Positions 10,071 through 19,239 of a stretch of DNA of 64,000 nt are shown in pieces. Position numbers and translations under genes: made by a program. The stretch is from Proteobacteria bacterium UBA1844 (lineage in GTDB: Bacteria > Pseudomonadota > Gammaproteobacteria > Steroidobacterales > Woeseiaceae). Positions within the stretch are counted from its first letter, which is position 1, and every line of letters starts with the position of its first letter. The DNA lies in the NCBI GenBank assembly GCA_002338615.1, contig DDIS01000013.1:1-64000 (forward strand), in the 5' to 3' direction. The notes under the pieces were generated by a model. It saw nothing but the letters and a program-made list of their open reading frames with translations, was not told the DNA's origin and did not search any database.

Positions 10071-11499
10071 TCTAGCGGTAATCGCTTTATACTTCGCTGT
10101 CTCTCTTGGGGTCGGCTATTGGGCGAGCCGCCAGATCCAGAGCGCCGAGGATTTCTCGGTCGCGGGGGGCAGGCTCAAGTTCCCCGTGCTACTCGGCACC
10201 TTGCTGGCCACCGCGATTGGCGCGTCCGCGACGATGGGGCGCGCCGGCAAAGCCTACGAGGTCGGACTGATAATCTTCTTCGCGGGTTTCGCCTACGCGG
10301 CCGGCCTGTACCTGTTCTCTTACCTCGCGCCGATCATCAAGCGAATCGGCGTATGGACGGTGCCGGAGGCGCTGCATCTGCGCTATGGGCGCAACTTCCG
10401 CTTGCTGGCTTCGGTTGTGATCCTGTTCGCGCTAACAGGCGTATTCAGCGCGCAACTCAATGCGTTTGGTGTCGTCGTCGTAACACTGCTGCCAGACGCG
10501 GGCATCAGCTATGAGCAGGCGGTGGTTGTATCTGCCGCAATCATGGTTGCCTACACGGCATTGGGTGGCTTACTCGCGGTTGCGTACACGGACGTTATGC
10601 AGGCCGTGGTCATGGTGATCGCAATCGGCGTGCTTTTGCCGCTGCTGGTGGTGGCGGATATGGGCGGGCCGTCGGTCGCGGTGGCGGGACTCGCCATGCC
10701 TGCCGGAGGCTGGCTTGGCGGCCTGACGGTCATGTACCTGGTCGCCATATTCCTCATCGATGTGCCGATATCGATGCTCGATGTATCGCTTTGGCAGCGC
10801 ACGGGTGCAGCGCAAAGTGTGGACCACATACGCAAGGGCGTACGGATTACGGCAGGTGCGTTCGTTATCTGGAGTTTTATCGTTGTCGCTCTTGGTATCT
10901 ACGCGGCCGAATTGCTTCCGGACCTTGAATCGACACAGGCGGGCGCGGACGCTGCGATACCGTCACTGGTCCTCGAGTACATGCCGCCTTTTGTAAAGGG
11001 CCTTTGCCTCGCGGCATTGCTGGCCATAATCATGTCGACAGCGGACACCGTATTGCTGATAGGCGGAACGACGATATCCATGGACATTCTACCGTTTGTC
11101 CGGGATGACATGGACAGTGACCGGCAAATCCGCGTGGCACGCTGGTCAGTGCTCGCGATTGGTGCAATCGGCGTATTGATCTCAATTAGCGTACGCAGCG
11201 TGTTCGAACTCTTGCTCATTGCGTTTGCTATTTATGTCGCCGCCTTGTTTGTGCCGACCATGCTGGCCTTCTTCTGGAAAAAAGCAACCCGGGCCGGCGC
11301 GGTATCGTCAACGATTGCCGCTTTTATTTCCGTGCTTTACCTTTACTACCAGAAGTTCAACGGCAATCTGCCCGAGTTCATTGAACCAATATTTGTCAGC
11401 CAGCTGTTGAGTTTGCTGATCATGGTCATCGTCAGCCTTATGACTTATCGTGAAGAGGAGGCAAGCACGCGCTTGATCGACCTGCCGGCACGTGATTAG
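10054..11499 (+). CDS. Sodium:solute symporter (SSS family)
   Basis: Inner-membrane Na+-coupled transporter of 481 residues with about 13 hydrophobic segments. SSS signatures include an N-terminal SAEDFSVAGG region (residues 30-40) and the GGLLAVAYTDVMQ segment near 175. The start is a TTG inside the end of the MaoC gene, with GAGG nine bases upstream; no better start lies nearby. It is co-transcribed with the receptor and hydratase, so it should import the same substrate, probably an organic acid. It ends 31 bp before the convergent LysR gene. No small partner ORF follows, unlike the second symporter at 16400. Confidence 0.9.
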   Translation: MLERIDLAVIALYFAVSLGVGYWASRQIQSAEDFSVAGGRLKFPVLLGTLLATAIGASATMGRAGKAYEVGLIIFFAGFAYAAGLYLFSYLAPIIKRIGVWTVPEALHLRYGRNFRLLASVVILFALTGVFSAQLNAFGVVVVTLLPDAGISYEQAVVVSAAIMVAYTALGGLLAVAYTDVMQAVVMVIAIGVLLPLLVVADMGGPSVAVAGLAMPAGGWLGGLTVMYLVAIFLIDVPISMLDVSLWQRTGAAQSVDHIRKGVRITAGAFVIWSFIVVALGIYAAELLPDLESTQAGADAAIPSLVLEYMPPFVKGLCLAALLAIIMSTADTVLLIGGTTISMDILPFVRDDMDSDRQIRVARWSVLAIGAIGVLISISVRSVFELLLIAFAIYVAALFVPTMLAFFWKKATRAGAVSSTIAAFISVLYLYYQKFNGNLPEFIEPIFVSQLLSLLIMVIVSLMTYREEEASTRLIDLPARD

Positions 11500-11530
11500 T
11501 CCTGACGACGCGATTAGCGCCTGGCCCGGA

Positions 11531-12421
11531 CTAAGTGATGGTGTTCGAGACAAGCGTATCCAGGAACAAGCGGACCTTTGGCAGGGTGAGGCGCCGGGCC
11601 GGCATGAGTGCATAGACCGTCAGCGGTTGGCACACATAGCCCGGTAACAATGGTTTTAATTGCCCGTCCATGCGTTCCTTCTCGCAGAAAGTCGATGTCA
11701 GGCGCGCTACGCCCAGGCCATTCAGCATGGCCAATTTTCGTACACTGGCGTTGGAGCTGACGAGACGCGGCTGATCGACATCCATTTCGAACCAGCTTTC
11801 GTCGGTTTCCGGATCAATAAACTTCCAGCTTTTCTCGTTGATACCGCACAGCAGCGGCATCCTGGACAAGTCATCCGGTGTAGCGGGTTCGCCGTATTGC
11901 TGTAGAAGTTTGGGCGATGCAAAAACACCGCGATGAAGCGAGAAAACGCGCTTGCCTACTATGGATGAATCCGACAAATCGAGGTCGGTCATCGAAAAAA
12001 CAATATCGTAATTTCTTTCGAACAGGTCGACGGGTCTGTGATCGACATCGAGGACGATGCGCAATGCCGGGTGTTCAGCCATCAGCCTGGCCGATACCTC
12101 GGCCAAATGGTGCGCGCCGAATTCGTACGGTGCTGCAAGTCGGAGCGTGCCTGAAATTGCGCGGCTCTGGCTTTGCACCGAGACCAGGATGTCGTGCAAC
12201 ACATCCACATGTTCCGCAGATTCATCGTGTAAATGAGTTCCGGCTTCGGTCAGCCTGATGCGCCGTGTCGTGCGTTCCAAAAGGCGCAGCCCGAGAAATG
12301 CTTCCAGGCGGGCGACGGCGGCGCTGACGCTGGATTTCGGGCGTCCAAGAGCTTTTGCGGCCGCGGTAAAGGTCCCGTGCGTTACAACGTGGTGGAACAC
12401 GTTTAGGTCATCGAAGCGCAT
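11531..12421 (-). CDS. LysR-family transcriptional regulator
   Basis: 296 residues. The N-terminal winged helix-turn-helix spans residues 1-60 (FHHVVTHGTFTAAAKALGRPK), followed by the effector-binding periplasmic-like domain from about 90 to the end. It is transcribed divergently from the Rieske oxygenase gene at 12559, leaving 137 bp between start codons. This is the classic LysR arrangement, so it probably controls the oxygenase/reductase pair and itself. The inducer is likely the oxygenase substrate or a product. Confidence 0.92.
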   Translation of the reverse strand: MRFDDLNVFHHVVTHGTFTAAAKALGRPKSSVSAAVARLEAFLGLRLLERTTRRIRLTEAGTHLHDESAEHVDVLHDILVSVQSQSRAISGTLRLAAPYEFGAHHLAEVSARLMAEHPALRIVLDVDHRPVDLFERNYDIVFSMTDLDLSDSSIVGKRVFSLHRGVFASPKLLQQYGEPATPDDLSRMPLLCGINEKSWKFIDPETDESWFEMDVDQPRLVSSNASVRKLAMLNGLGVARLTSTFCEKERMDGQLKPLLPGYVCQPLTVYALMPARRLTLPKVRLFLDTLVSNTIT

Positions 12422-12489
12422 TGTGCAATTATCCGAACAATCATTCCAGAATTCAATCTTTAAATGACAGGTGCCGCTGCGCTAAATTG

Positions 12490-12558
12490 GGGTCACTCAA
12501 TGCAGGTGCGTGTGGCAAGGCTATCGCGCGCCGACCAATAACTAGCTGGGAGTGACCC
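12490..12558 (+). repeat. 9-bp inverted repeat, right arm adjoining the oxygenase start codon
   Basis: GGGTCACTC at 12490-12498 is exactly complementary to GAGTGACCC at 12550-12558. The right arm ends one base before the ATG of the Rieske gene and includes the last G of its GGGAG ribosome-binding site. In mRNA the 51-nt loop hairpin could hide the translation start; in DNA it could be a split regulator site. The pairing is certain, the function is inferred. Confidence 0.4.
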
Positions 12559-13680
12559 ATGTTTTTGAATAATTGCTGGTACGCGGCAGGTTGGGACTAC
12601 GAGCTGATTGACGGCAGGATGCTGTCCCGCACGATCCTGGAGAAAAAAATCCTTTTCTATCGCGGTGACAGTGGCAAGGTGATCGCGCTCGAAGATCGTT
12701 GCTGCCACCGCGGAGCGCCGCTTTCGATTGGGCGACGCGAAGGAGATGACGTTCGCTGCATGTACCATGGATTGCTCTTCGATCCGTCGGGAAAATGCAT
12801 CCAGATACCGGGCCAGGAAAAAATTCCACCGACGCTCACCGTGCGCAGCTTTCCGGCGCATGGTAAGTACGGCCTGTTCTGGGTATGGATGGGGGATCCC
12901 GCCAAGGCTGATCCTGACAACATCATAGACCTGCCTTATATGGACAATCCCATGTGGAAGGGGATTCCCGACTACCTGCACTACGATGCGAATTACCTGT
13001 TGATCATTGACAACCTGAGTGATTTTGCACATTTGGCGTTTGTGCACACGAACACACTGGGTGGGTCTGAGGAATATGCCTTTGTGACCAAGCCGGTATC
13101 CGTCGAGCGCCTGGACGACGGGTTCCGCGTCGAACGTTGGCATATGAATGGCGATGCACCGCCATTTCATCGCAAGGTTATTCCGAACAAGAACGACAAG
13201 GTCGACCGCCGCAACATAGGGCACATGCGCATTCCGGGTGTCTTCTCGCTGGAGTCGATGTTTGCACCGGCCGGTAACGGCGCTGAGAAAGGTAATCTGG
13301 AAGGCGCGCGTGAGTACCGTAACTGCCAGTTCATCACTCCGGAGACGCGCAAGACCACGCATTTCTTCCATATTTACCTGAATAACTTCGAAGGCGACGA
13401 CCACAATATTTCGCGGTCATTGCGTGATAGCCTGATGGAGGGCTTCATGGAAGATAAACACATTATCGAGTACCAACAGGAGATGTTGGACGCCGACCCC
13501 GATTTCGAGCTAAAGCAGATCGCCGCCGATGTGCCGTTGTCGCACTTCCGACAGACCTTGAGCAAGATGATCGAGGATGAACGCAACGGACAAACGTCCC
13601 CGAGCGTTCAAGCGACGCCTAGAATTCACGACCCGGTGCCCGGCGGTGCACGCAAACCTAGTCGCGAAGCCGTATTTTGA
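12559..13680 (+). CDS. Rieske non-heme iron oxygenase, VanA-like terminal oxygenase
   Basis: 373 residues. The N-terminal Rieske [2Fe-2S] domain has both ligand pairs: RCCHRG near residue 50 and CMYHG near residue 70. The catalytic domain shows the mononuclear iron motif DFAHLAFVH near residue 155. Single-component oxygenases of this size are usually O- or N-demethylases or ring hydroxylases paired with a reductase. The reductase gene follows directly, and a LysR gene diverges. The start ATG has GGGAG nearby. The vanillate demethylase name reflects architecture only; the substrate is unknown. Confidence 0.9.
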   Translation: MFLNNCWYAAGWDYELIDGRMLSRTILEKKILFYRGDSGKVIALEDRCCHRGAPLSIGRREGDDVRCMYHGLLFDPSGKCIQIPGQEKIPPTLTVRSFPAHGKYGLFWVWMGDPAKADPDNIIDLPYMDNPMWKGIPDYLHYDANYLLIIDNLSDFAHLAFVHTNTLGGSEEYAFVTKPVSVERLDDGFRVERWHMNGDAPPFHRKVIPNKNDKVDRRNIGHMRIPGVFSLESMFAPAGNGAEKGNLEGAREYRNCQFITPETRKTTHFFHIYLNNFEGDDHNISRSLRDSLMEGFMEDKHIIEYQQEMLDADPDFELKQIAADVPLSHFRQTLSKMIEDERNGQTSPSVQATPRIHDPVPGGARKPSREAVF

Positions 13681-13696
13681 TTGGCGGGATACTGTG

Positions 13697-14668
13697 GTGA
13701 ACGCACGCACTGAGTTTCCGATACTGGCAGAAATCGACACGGTCAACGCAGAGGCACGCGACGTCATGTCGTTCACGCTGGTCGCCAAAGACGGAGGCTC
13801 GCTGCCCGCATGCGAAGCAGGCGGACATATCGAAATCAGTTTCCCGGGGGGCCTGATCCGGCACTATTCATTGATCAACGATTGCCGCGCAACCGACTAC
13901 TATATGATTGCGGTCGGCCGGTCTGCGGATAGCCGCGGCGGATCCGACTACATACATTCGCATTTCCGTGTGGGTACGCGGCTGCGAATCACCGCCGTGC
14001 GAAACAATTTCTCGCTCGATACCAGTGCCGATGCGTATTGTTTTGTGGCCGGAGGCATAGGGATCACCCCAATCATGTCGATGATCCGCTGGTGCCGCCA
14101 GAATAACCGGCCCTGGCGGCTGATCTATGCGGCACGGTCTCGTCAACGCGCAGCGTTCTACGAAGATCTAAGCCGCGCAGGTGCGGACCAGGTCCGGTTC
14201 CATTTTGATGACGAGCAAGGCAAGGTCCTTGATGTCTCCGAGGTACTTGGTGATCTCGCTCCCGGCGACCAGGTTTATTGTTGCGGCCCGGCGGCGCTGA
14301 TGAACGCAGTTGCTGCGGCCACCGGACATCGGCCATCGGGCAGCGTGCATTTCGAATGGTTCGTCGCGCCCGCACAAGACGAGGCCGCCGCAAGCAATAA
14401 CACTGAACTGACCGTCAACCTCAAGCAATCGGGCATAACCCTGACTGTTCCACCCGGGCAGAGCATACTCGAGGCAATTGAAGCAGCCGGCGTGGCGCAT
14501 CCTTTTTCCTGTCGTGAGGGCGCATGTGGGATGTGCGCGACCGCGGTGTTGGAAGGCGAACCGGAACATCGTGACTTCGTACTTTCCGACGAAGAACGAA
14601 TCCGCGGCGACACCATGATGGTCTGTGTCTCGCGGGCGGTAAGCGGATACCTGGTGTTGAACTTGTAA
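13697..14668 (+). CDS. Oxygenase reductase, VanB/phthalate dioxygenase reductase type
   Basis: About 323 residues from GTG 13697 (or the adjacent GTG at 13694), with GGCGGGA upstream. Domains in order: a flavin-binding beta barrel with RHYSL near residue 58, a nucleotide-binding domain with GGIGITPIMSM near 120, and a C-terminal plant-type [2Fe-2S] ferredoxin with CREGACGMC near 275 and a final C in VCVSRA. It passes electrons from NAD(P)H to the upstream Rieske oxygenase. A longer frame starting at 13577 inside the oxygenase gene exists but would add residues unlike the family, so the short form is preferred. Confidence 0.88.
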   Translation: MNARTEFPILAEIDTVNAEARDVMSFTLVAKDGGSLPACEAGGHIEISFPGGLIRHYSLINDCRATDYYMIAVGRSADSRGGSDYIHSHFRVGTRLRITAVRNNFSLDTSADAYCFVAGGIGITPIMSMIRWCRQNNRPWRLIYAARSRQRAAFYEDLSRAGADQVRFHFDDEQGKVLDVSEVLGDLAPGDQVYCCGPAALMNAVAAATGHRPSGSVHFEWFVAPAQDEAAASNNTELTVNLKQSGITLTVPPGQSILEAIEAAGVAHPFSCREGACGMCATAVLEGEPEHRDFVLSDEERIRGDTMMVCVSRAVSGYLVLNL

Positions 14669-14707
14669 TTGCAGACAACGCGCGATTGCATTCATGAACT
14701 GTCCCGG

Positions 14708-16267
14708 CTAAGCAGCCAGTTCTGCGATCTTCTCCCTTATCACCGCCAGCGCCATGTCGACATCCTCGATATGCGTTCTGAAATTCAGGATGGCCATCCT
14801 GATTGTGTAATGGCCCGACATCGTGGTGGATGTCAAAAACACGCGTCCGTCATCACGAATCGCATCGGCCAGTCGCCGATTAAACGTATCCGCACCGCCA
14901 TCGCGTGGCAGATATCGGAAGGTGACAATCGACAAGTCAGGTGGCGATCCGACTTCGATCTCCGGGATCAACGACACCTGCTCATAAAAGTACCTGGCCA
15001 GTAATAGCTTTTCTTCGAGTGCCGCGGCGAACGGCCTGCTGCCATGAATCTTGAACGGTAGCCAGAAGCGAAGCGCTCGAAACGGGCGCGTCAGTTCTGC
15101 CGAAAAATCGCACGGTGAACGTTCGGTGTCGTGTGACATGTCTTGCATATAGGCGCCGCGCGCATGATACGCATCATAGAGTTTACGGCCATCACGAACC
15201 AGGACGACGCCAATTCCGCAAGGCAGAAAAAAGCCCTTGTGGGGGTCGAGAATCAGCGAGTCCGTGCGCTCCAGCCCCGCGAGTCTTTGCTTGCCGGTTT
15301 CACAGAGAGCGAACGAACCACCGTACGCGGCATCGACGTGAAACCAAAGCTTGAATTCTTGCGCAACATCAGCAATTTCGTCCAGTGGATCCACCGCGCC
15401 AGCGTTTGTCGTTCCAGCGGTCGCTGCAATAAACCATGGTGAAAGATCATCATCAAGGTCGTTTTGAATCTGTTGCTGCAACGCGACCGGATCCATGCGA
15501 TGCCGGGAATCGACCGCCACTTCGCGCACAACGCAGTCGCCAAGTCCTGCGATGTGCAGCGCCTTACGAAATGTATGGTGCGTATGCGTCGTGAGATAAA
15601 CCACGGATCGTACGACACGCGAACTGTTAATGGCGGCCGCTTCGCGTGCGGCGACAACAGCGGATAGCGCGGCCATACTACCGCCCGAAGTAAGGTCGCC
15701 CTCAGCGGTCTCCGGGTAGCCGACAACCCCCGCAAGCCAATGCAGCAGTGACTCCTCCATGCGTACTGCCCCGGGCGCGGCCTGGCCAACGCCGGCAAAG
15801 GGATTCGTAACCGCCGCGAGGTAATCCGCCAGGGCGGACTCATACAGCCCGCCGCTCGGTATATAAGCAAAAAAGCGACTGGACCCGAGAGTCTGCCCCT
15901 TGCCGTCGACATACGCCCCAAGCAGATCGAGTGCTTCTTCGATTCCGGCAGGTACTTCCCTGACCTGAAATGCCTGCATCACCTCATCACGATCGCCGGG
16001 CGCGGCATAAACAGGTTGGTGGGGCAGGGACCGCAAGAATTCTTCGGCGTGGGCAGCTACCTTGCCGAGGCTTTGCTCTCGGTGCGCCGCATCCGGTTCC
16101 AGCCGCGCTGCCGCCTCGCGCAACCCCTCTACTTTGTTCCTTAGATCGTGTGTCTTCATCAAACCTTCATCGTATGAGCGAAAGTGTTTCTCATAGCCTG
16201 CCGGCGTCCAGTCATCGATTATCTCACCTTGGCAACCTTTCCGCACTTGGGTATTAGTCGGCCTCAC
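14708..16267 (-). CDS. Group II PLP-dependent decarboxylase (aromatic-amino-acid/glutamate decarboxylase-like)
   Basis: Up to 519 residues. The PLP fold is clear, with the aspartate in FHVDAAYGG near residue 325 and the Schiff-base lysine in LDPHKGFF near 360. TAGTTNAGAVDP near 300 is typical of aromatic-L-amino-acid decarboxylases. The enzyme removes CO2 from an amino acid to give an amine. Two starts are possible: GTG 16267 with GGGAG upstream, or ATG 16159 with GAAGG close upstream; the region between them has no family motif. It converges on the reductase gene and diverges from the symporter at 16400. Substrate could be an aromatic amino acid, but relatives also use aspartate or glutamate. 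Confidence 0.87.
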   Translation of the reverse strand: MRPTNTQVRKGCQGEIIDDWTPAGYEKHFRSYDEGLMKTHDLRNKVEGLREAAARLEPDAAHREQSLGKVAAHAEEFLRSLPHQPVYAAPGDRDEVMQAFQVREVPAGIEEALDLLGAYVDGKGQTLGSSRFFAYIPSGGLYESALADYLAAVTNPFAGVGQAAPGAVRMEESLLHWLAGVVGYPETAEGDLTSGGSMAALSAVVAAREAAAINSSRVVRSVVYLTTHTHHTFRKALHIAGLGDCVVREVAVDSRHRMDPVALQQQIQNDLDDDLSPWFIAATAGTTNAGAVDPLDEIADVAQEFKLWFHVDAAYGGSFALCETGKQRLAGLERTDSLILDPHKGFFLPCGIGVVLVRDGRKLYDAYHARGAYMQDMSHDTERSPCDFSAELTRPFRALRFWLPFKIHGSRPFAAALEEKLLLARYFYEQVSLIPEIEVGSPPDLSIVTFRYLPRDGGADTFNRRLADAIRDDGRVFLTSTTMSGHYTIRMAILNFRTHIEDVDMALAVIREKIAELAA

Positions 16268-16399
16268 ACAGCTGAGCTCCCTTTAACTTCCGAAGATGGT
16301 TCGAAAGCAATAACATTTTAAAGGTAAAATATATATACTTAAGATAAGTCTGCGGAGCGTGCACGGGGCGCACCCTGACATCAATAAGAGTGGCACCGC

Positions 16400-17905
16400 A
16401 TGACTGCGCGGGAAACCACGGCAACGGGGATTGAAACATTGATTTCGAATCCGATTGGGGTAGCAATTTTCGGCTTTTACCTGGTAGTGATCGTGGTGCT
16501 CGGCGTAGTTGCGTCACGGCAGCAAAAAACCGAAACCGATTTCTGGGTAGCAGGTCGCCAGTTCGGGCTACCCATACTTGTCATGGCCAACATGGCCGCG
16601 ATTATGCATGGCGGCGCGATCCTCAGCGGGGTCGCCTTTGCGGGCAAGTTCGGTGGGATTGCAATATTGCCATACATATCGTTCGTCGGTGGTGCGGCTG
16701 TCATTTTCTACTTCTTCGCCAAGAAGCTACGCATGTCGGGTGGCTTCACTATTCCGGACTATATGGGAGATCGCTTCAATAGCACGACATTGCGCGCGTG
16801 GAGCGCCGTGGTCGTTGCACTATCCAGCATCATTTACCTGGTTGGCCAGCTGCGTGGCATGGCGTTTGTCCTCGAGCGGTTGCTCGGTTACGAATTCATG
16901 ACCTGCCTGATTCTCGGAACGATCATCTTCGTTGCATATGTAGCGCTCGGGGGCTTGTTGGCGGTCGTCTGGACCAACATCGCACAGTTTATTTTCATGT
17001 GGGTTGGTCTGCTAATTCTCGTACCGTTCGCCTATGAAGCTGTCGGTGGCTGGGAGTCGGTGTTGAGCCGGGTCGAGGCGCTGGCTCCCGGTTGGACATC
17101 GCCTACCGGCGTGTCCTGGTCGGCCAGTTACGTGGTCTCCTGGTACCTGATCTGGTTTGTCGCGTACAGCACGCGGATCGAACTCGTCACAAAGATGTTT
17201 GCAGCACGGGACGACCGGGTTGCTCGCGCATCCGTGCCAATTGCGATTGGCCTCGTCATGCTTTTTCTGCTGTATGGAAATATCTATTTGGGCGCGGCTG
17301 CTCGCATCCTGGTCTGGGACCAAATTGGGTCACCGGACCAGGCATTTCCCTTCCTTGTCGCGCAACTATTGACGCCAGCGCTCGCGGCCGTTGCGCTGAC
17401 TGGTATTGCAAGTGCGGCTATGTCGACTACCGATTCTTTGCTGCTCATGTCAGGGTCAGCCATTGCTCATGACCTGATCCGGCGCTGCTATGATGAGCCG
17501 CGGGGCATGCAGCGTGAAGAAAAGGAATACCTGCGTATCTCTCGCTATTCGATCGTTGTCGTCGGTGTCGTCGCTTTCCTGTGCGCTATACCCGACGTTG
17601 CACTCATCTTGCGTATCGTGTCTTACGCAATTGCGCTGGTCGGTTCGGCTTTCTTTTTTCCGCTGCTGGTCGGCATGACATCCAGGCGTGTCAGCCGGCA
17701 GGCAGCACTGGCATCGTCGATCGGGGGAACGGTGGCCACCAGTATCTGGATTGTTGCATCACTGCTGAATGTACCGTGGTCAGTAAACCTGCACCCGGGG
17801 ATAGTCGGGCTTGCCGCTGCGGGAGTCCTGATGTTGCTGGTAACGCTGTTCACGCCGCCTGTCGAACAGGCAAACATCGATAAATATTTTCCGGAGACGA
17901 CATGA
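16400..17905 (+). CDS. Sodium:solute symporter (SSS family), second copy
   Basis: A 501-residue inner-membrane transporter with about 13 membrane segments and an SSS signature (TETDFWVAGRQFG near residue 45, GGLLAVVWTNIAQF near 185). Its stop overlaps the ATG of a 37-residue hydrophobic protein. It diverges from the PLP decarboxylase across an AT-rich 132-bp region that must hold promoters for both. It is not a close copy of the symporter at 10054. The setting suggests uptake of the compound handled by the decarboxylase or the downstream cyclase. Confidence 0.9.
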   Translation: MTARETTATGIETLISNPIGVAIFGFYLVVIVVLGVVASRQQKTETDFWVAGRQFGLPILVMANMAAIMHGGAILSGVAFAGKFGGIAILPYISFVGGAAVIFYFFAKKLRMSGGFTIPDYMGDRFNSTTLRAWSAVVVALSSIIYLVGQLRGMAFVLERLLGYEFMTCLILGTIIFVAYVALGGLLAVVWTNIAQFIFMWVGLLILVPFAYEAVGGWESVLSRVEALAPGWTSPTGVSWSASYVVSWYLIWFVAYSTRIELVTKMFAARDDRVARASVPIAIGLVMLFLLYGNIYLGAAARILVWDQIGSPDQAFPFLVAQLLTPALAAVALTGIASAAMSTTDSLLLMSGSAIAHDLIRRCYDEPRGMQREEKEYLRISRYSIVVVGVVAFLCAIPDVALILRIVSYAIALVGSAFFFPLLVGMTSRRVSRQAALASSIGGTVATSIWIVASLLNVPWSVNLHPGIVGLAAAGVLMLLVTLFTPPVEQANIDKYFPETT

Positions 17906-18015
17906 TACTCGGACTGCCTGCGGACAGCTTCTGGCTGTTACTTGGAATACCCACAATCATGTTGTTGTACATGCTCTATGACTGCTGGCGCATAATGACG
18001 AAGCGTAAAGACTGA
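17902..18015 (+). CDS. Small symporter accessory membrane protein (37 aa)
   Basis: The ATG at 17902 overlaps the symporter stop as ATGA. The protein is MILGLPADSFWLLLGI followed by a single membrane helix and a short basic tail (TKRKD). Tiny one-helix proteins translated directly after SSS symporters are known as symporter small accessory proteins. The position, size and helix-plus-basic-tail pattern fit, though no motif proves it. It is probably a structural partner of the transporter at 16400. Confidence 0.7.
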   Translation: MILGLPADSFWLLLGIPTIMLLYMLYDCWRIMTKRKD

Positions 18016-18066
18016 AACCGGCGCCGGGTGTGAGGAATTCGCGGCTATGACCAAAGAGGGACCACT

Positions 18067-19173
18067 ATGCTTTCCGACATCAAGAAATCGATATTCATAT
18101 TGCTGACCATTGCGGCCGTATCAATAGTGGCCGGCTGCGCACGTACGGAAACCGCTGCAGGAAACGATGAACTCGCTGTCACGCAGCAGTCCAGCAGCCT
18201 GGTCCGTACAGCGCCGTGGCCGGCAGGGGATGAGAAAGGGATGGGCAATACGATCGGAGCCGGTACCTGGATGCGTTGTGCGTACTATATGCAACAACCC
18301 GGCGCAAAAAGTTACGAGTTGTCCCATGTCCGTTCCAATGACATGACCCAGTCACCGTTTGGTGTGCCGCTCACTTACGACTATCGGCCAACGGTTGGCA
18401 TTCCGGGCACGAAGCATGCTTTTAACGGTGAGCAGATTGCGAGCGGCGAGCCGGGTGCACAGGGCACACAAATGGATGCGCTTGGTCACTTTGCCTACCT
18501 CGACAAGGTATGGGACGGTGCGGATCAGTCGGCCTTCAATTCCGCGCAATACTACGGTGGCTACAAGCAGTCGGATGTCAAACCTTCACCGGATTCGCCT
18601 TTGCAGAAGCTCGGCATAGAAAATGCGCCGCCCATCGTTACCAGCGCAATCCTGCTGGACGCGCGCACGTACCTTGGAGGTGGCTCGGCACTGGCGCCGG
18701 GCCAGCGAATTACCAAACAGGATATCGAGGACATGATGAAGGCTCAAGGCCTTGCCGAACGCGGTTTGCTACCCGGAGACGTGCTGTACATTTACACGGG
18801 ATGGAGCGACATCTGGGACAGCGACGAGTACTACACGAAGGGGCCGGGGTTGTCCTATGACGCAGCACTTTATCTCGCTGAGAAAAATATAGTGCTGGTC
18901 GCACTTGATAATCCGTTTACCGATCCGGTCAATGAGGGCCAACTGGCAGGAAAAGCCGATGCACCAGAGGGCACACCGGAAGGATTGCCATTCGCGATCC
19001 ATCATCAGAATCTGGCCAATTCGGGAATCTATCAAATTCAGAATATGAAGCTCGATGAATTGGCGAAGGACAAGGTCTGGACATCCTGCACCATGATCCT
19101 GCCTTTGCGATCCAAGGGTAATTCTGGGTCACCGATTCGTCCGGTTGCGATTGGCCGTCCGCACGACGGTTAA
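18067..19173 (+). CDS. Cyclase-family (kynurenine-formamidase-like) lipoprotein
   Basis: 368 residues. The N-terminus is a lipoprotein signal with lipobox VAGC (cysteine about residue 23), so the protein is probably anchored in the periplasm or outer membrane, unusual for this mostly cytosolic family. The metal-binding signature of cyclases, normally HxGTHxDxxxH, appears as GTQMDALGHF near residue 135 with glutamine in place of the second histidine. Family members hydrolyse amides or lactones, or cyclise small acids. It lies 51 bp after the small symporter partner and likely belongs to the same operon, acting on the compound before uptake. Confidence 0.8.
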   Translation: MLSDIKKSIFILLTIAAVSIVAGCARTETAAGNDELAVTQQSSSLVRTAPWPAGDEKGMGNTIGAGTWMRCAYYMQQPGAKSYELSHVRSNDMTQSPFGVPLTYDYRPTVGIPGTKHAFNGEQIASGEPGAQGTQMDALGHFAYLDKVWDGADQSAFNSAQYYGGYKQSDVKPSPDSPLQKLGIENAPPIVTSAILLDARTYLGGGSALAPGQRITKQDIEDMMKAQGLAERGLLPGDVLYIYTGWSDIWDSDEYYTKGPGLSYDAALYLAEKNIVLVALDNPFTDPVNEGQLAGKADAPEGTPEGLPFAIHHQNLANSGIYQIQNMKLDELAKDKVWTSCTMILPLRSKGNSGSPIRPVAIGRPHDG

Positions 19174-19239
19174 TGTTATTGCATGTGCTTGCCGGCTCTC
19201 CAGCTCTTACCGCGGCCGGTTCAACCGGGTGGGCGCCGA

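Noticed and set aside
19214..19226. CCGGTT-C-AACCGG stem between the cyclase and cupin genes
   Set aside because: The loop is too small and there is no T run, so it is not a credible terminator.
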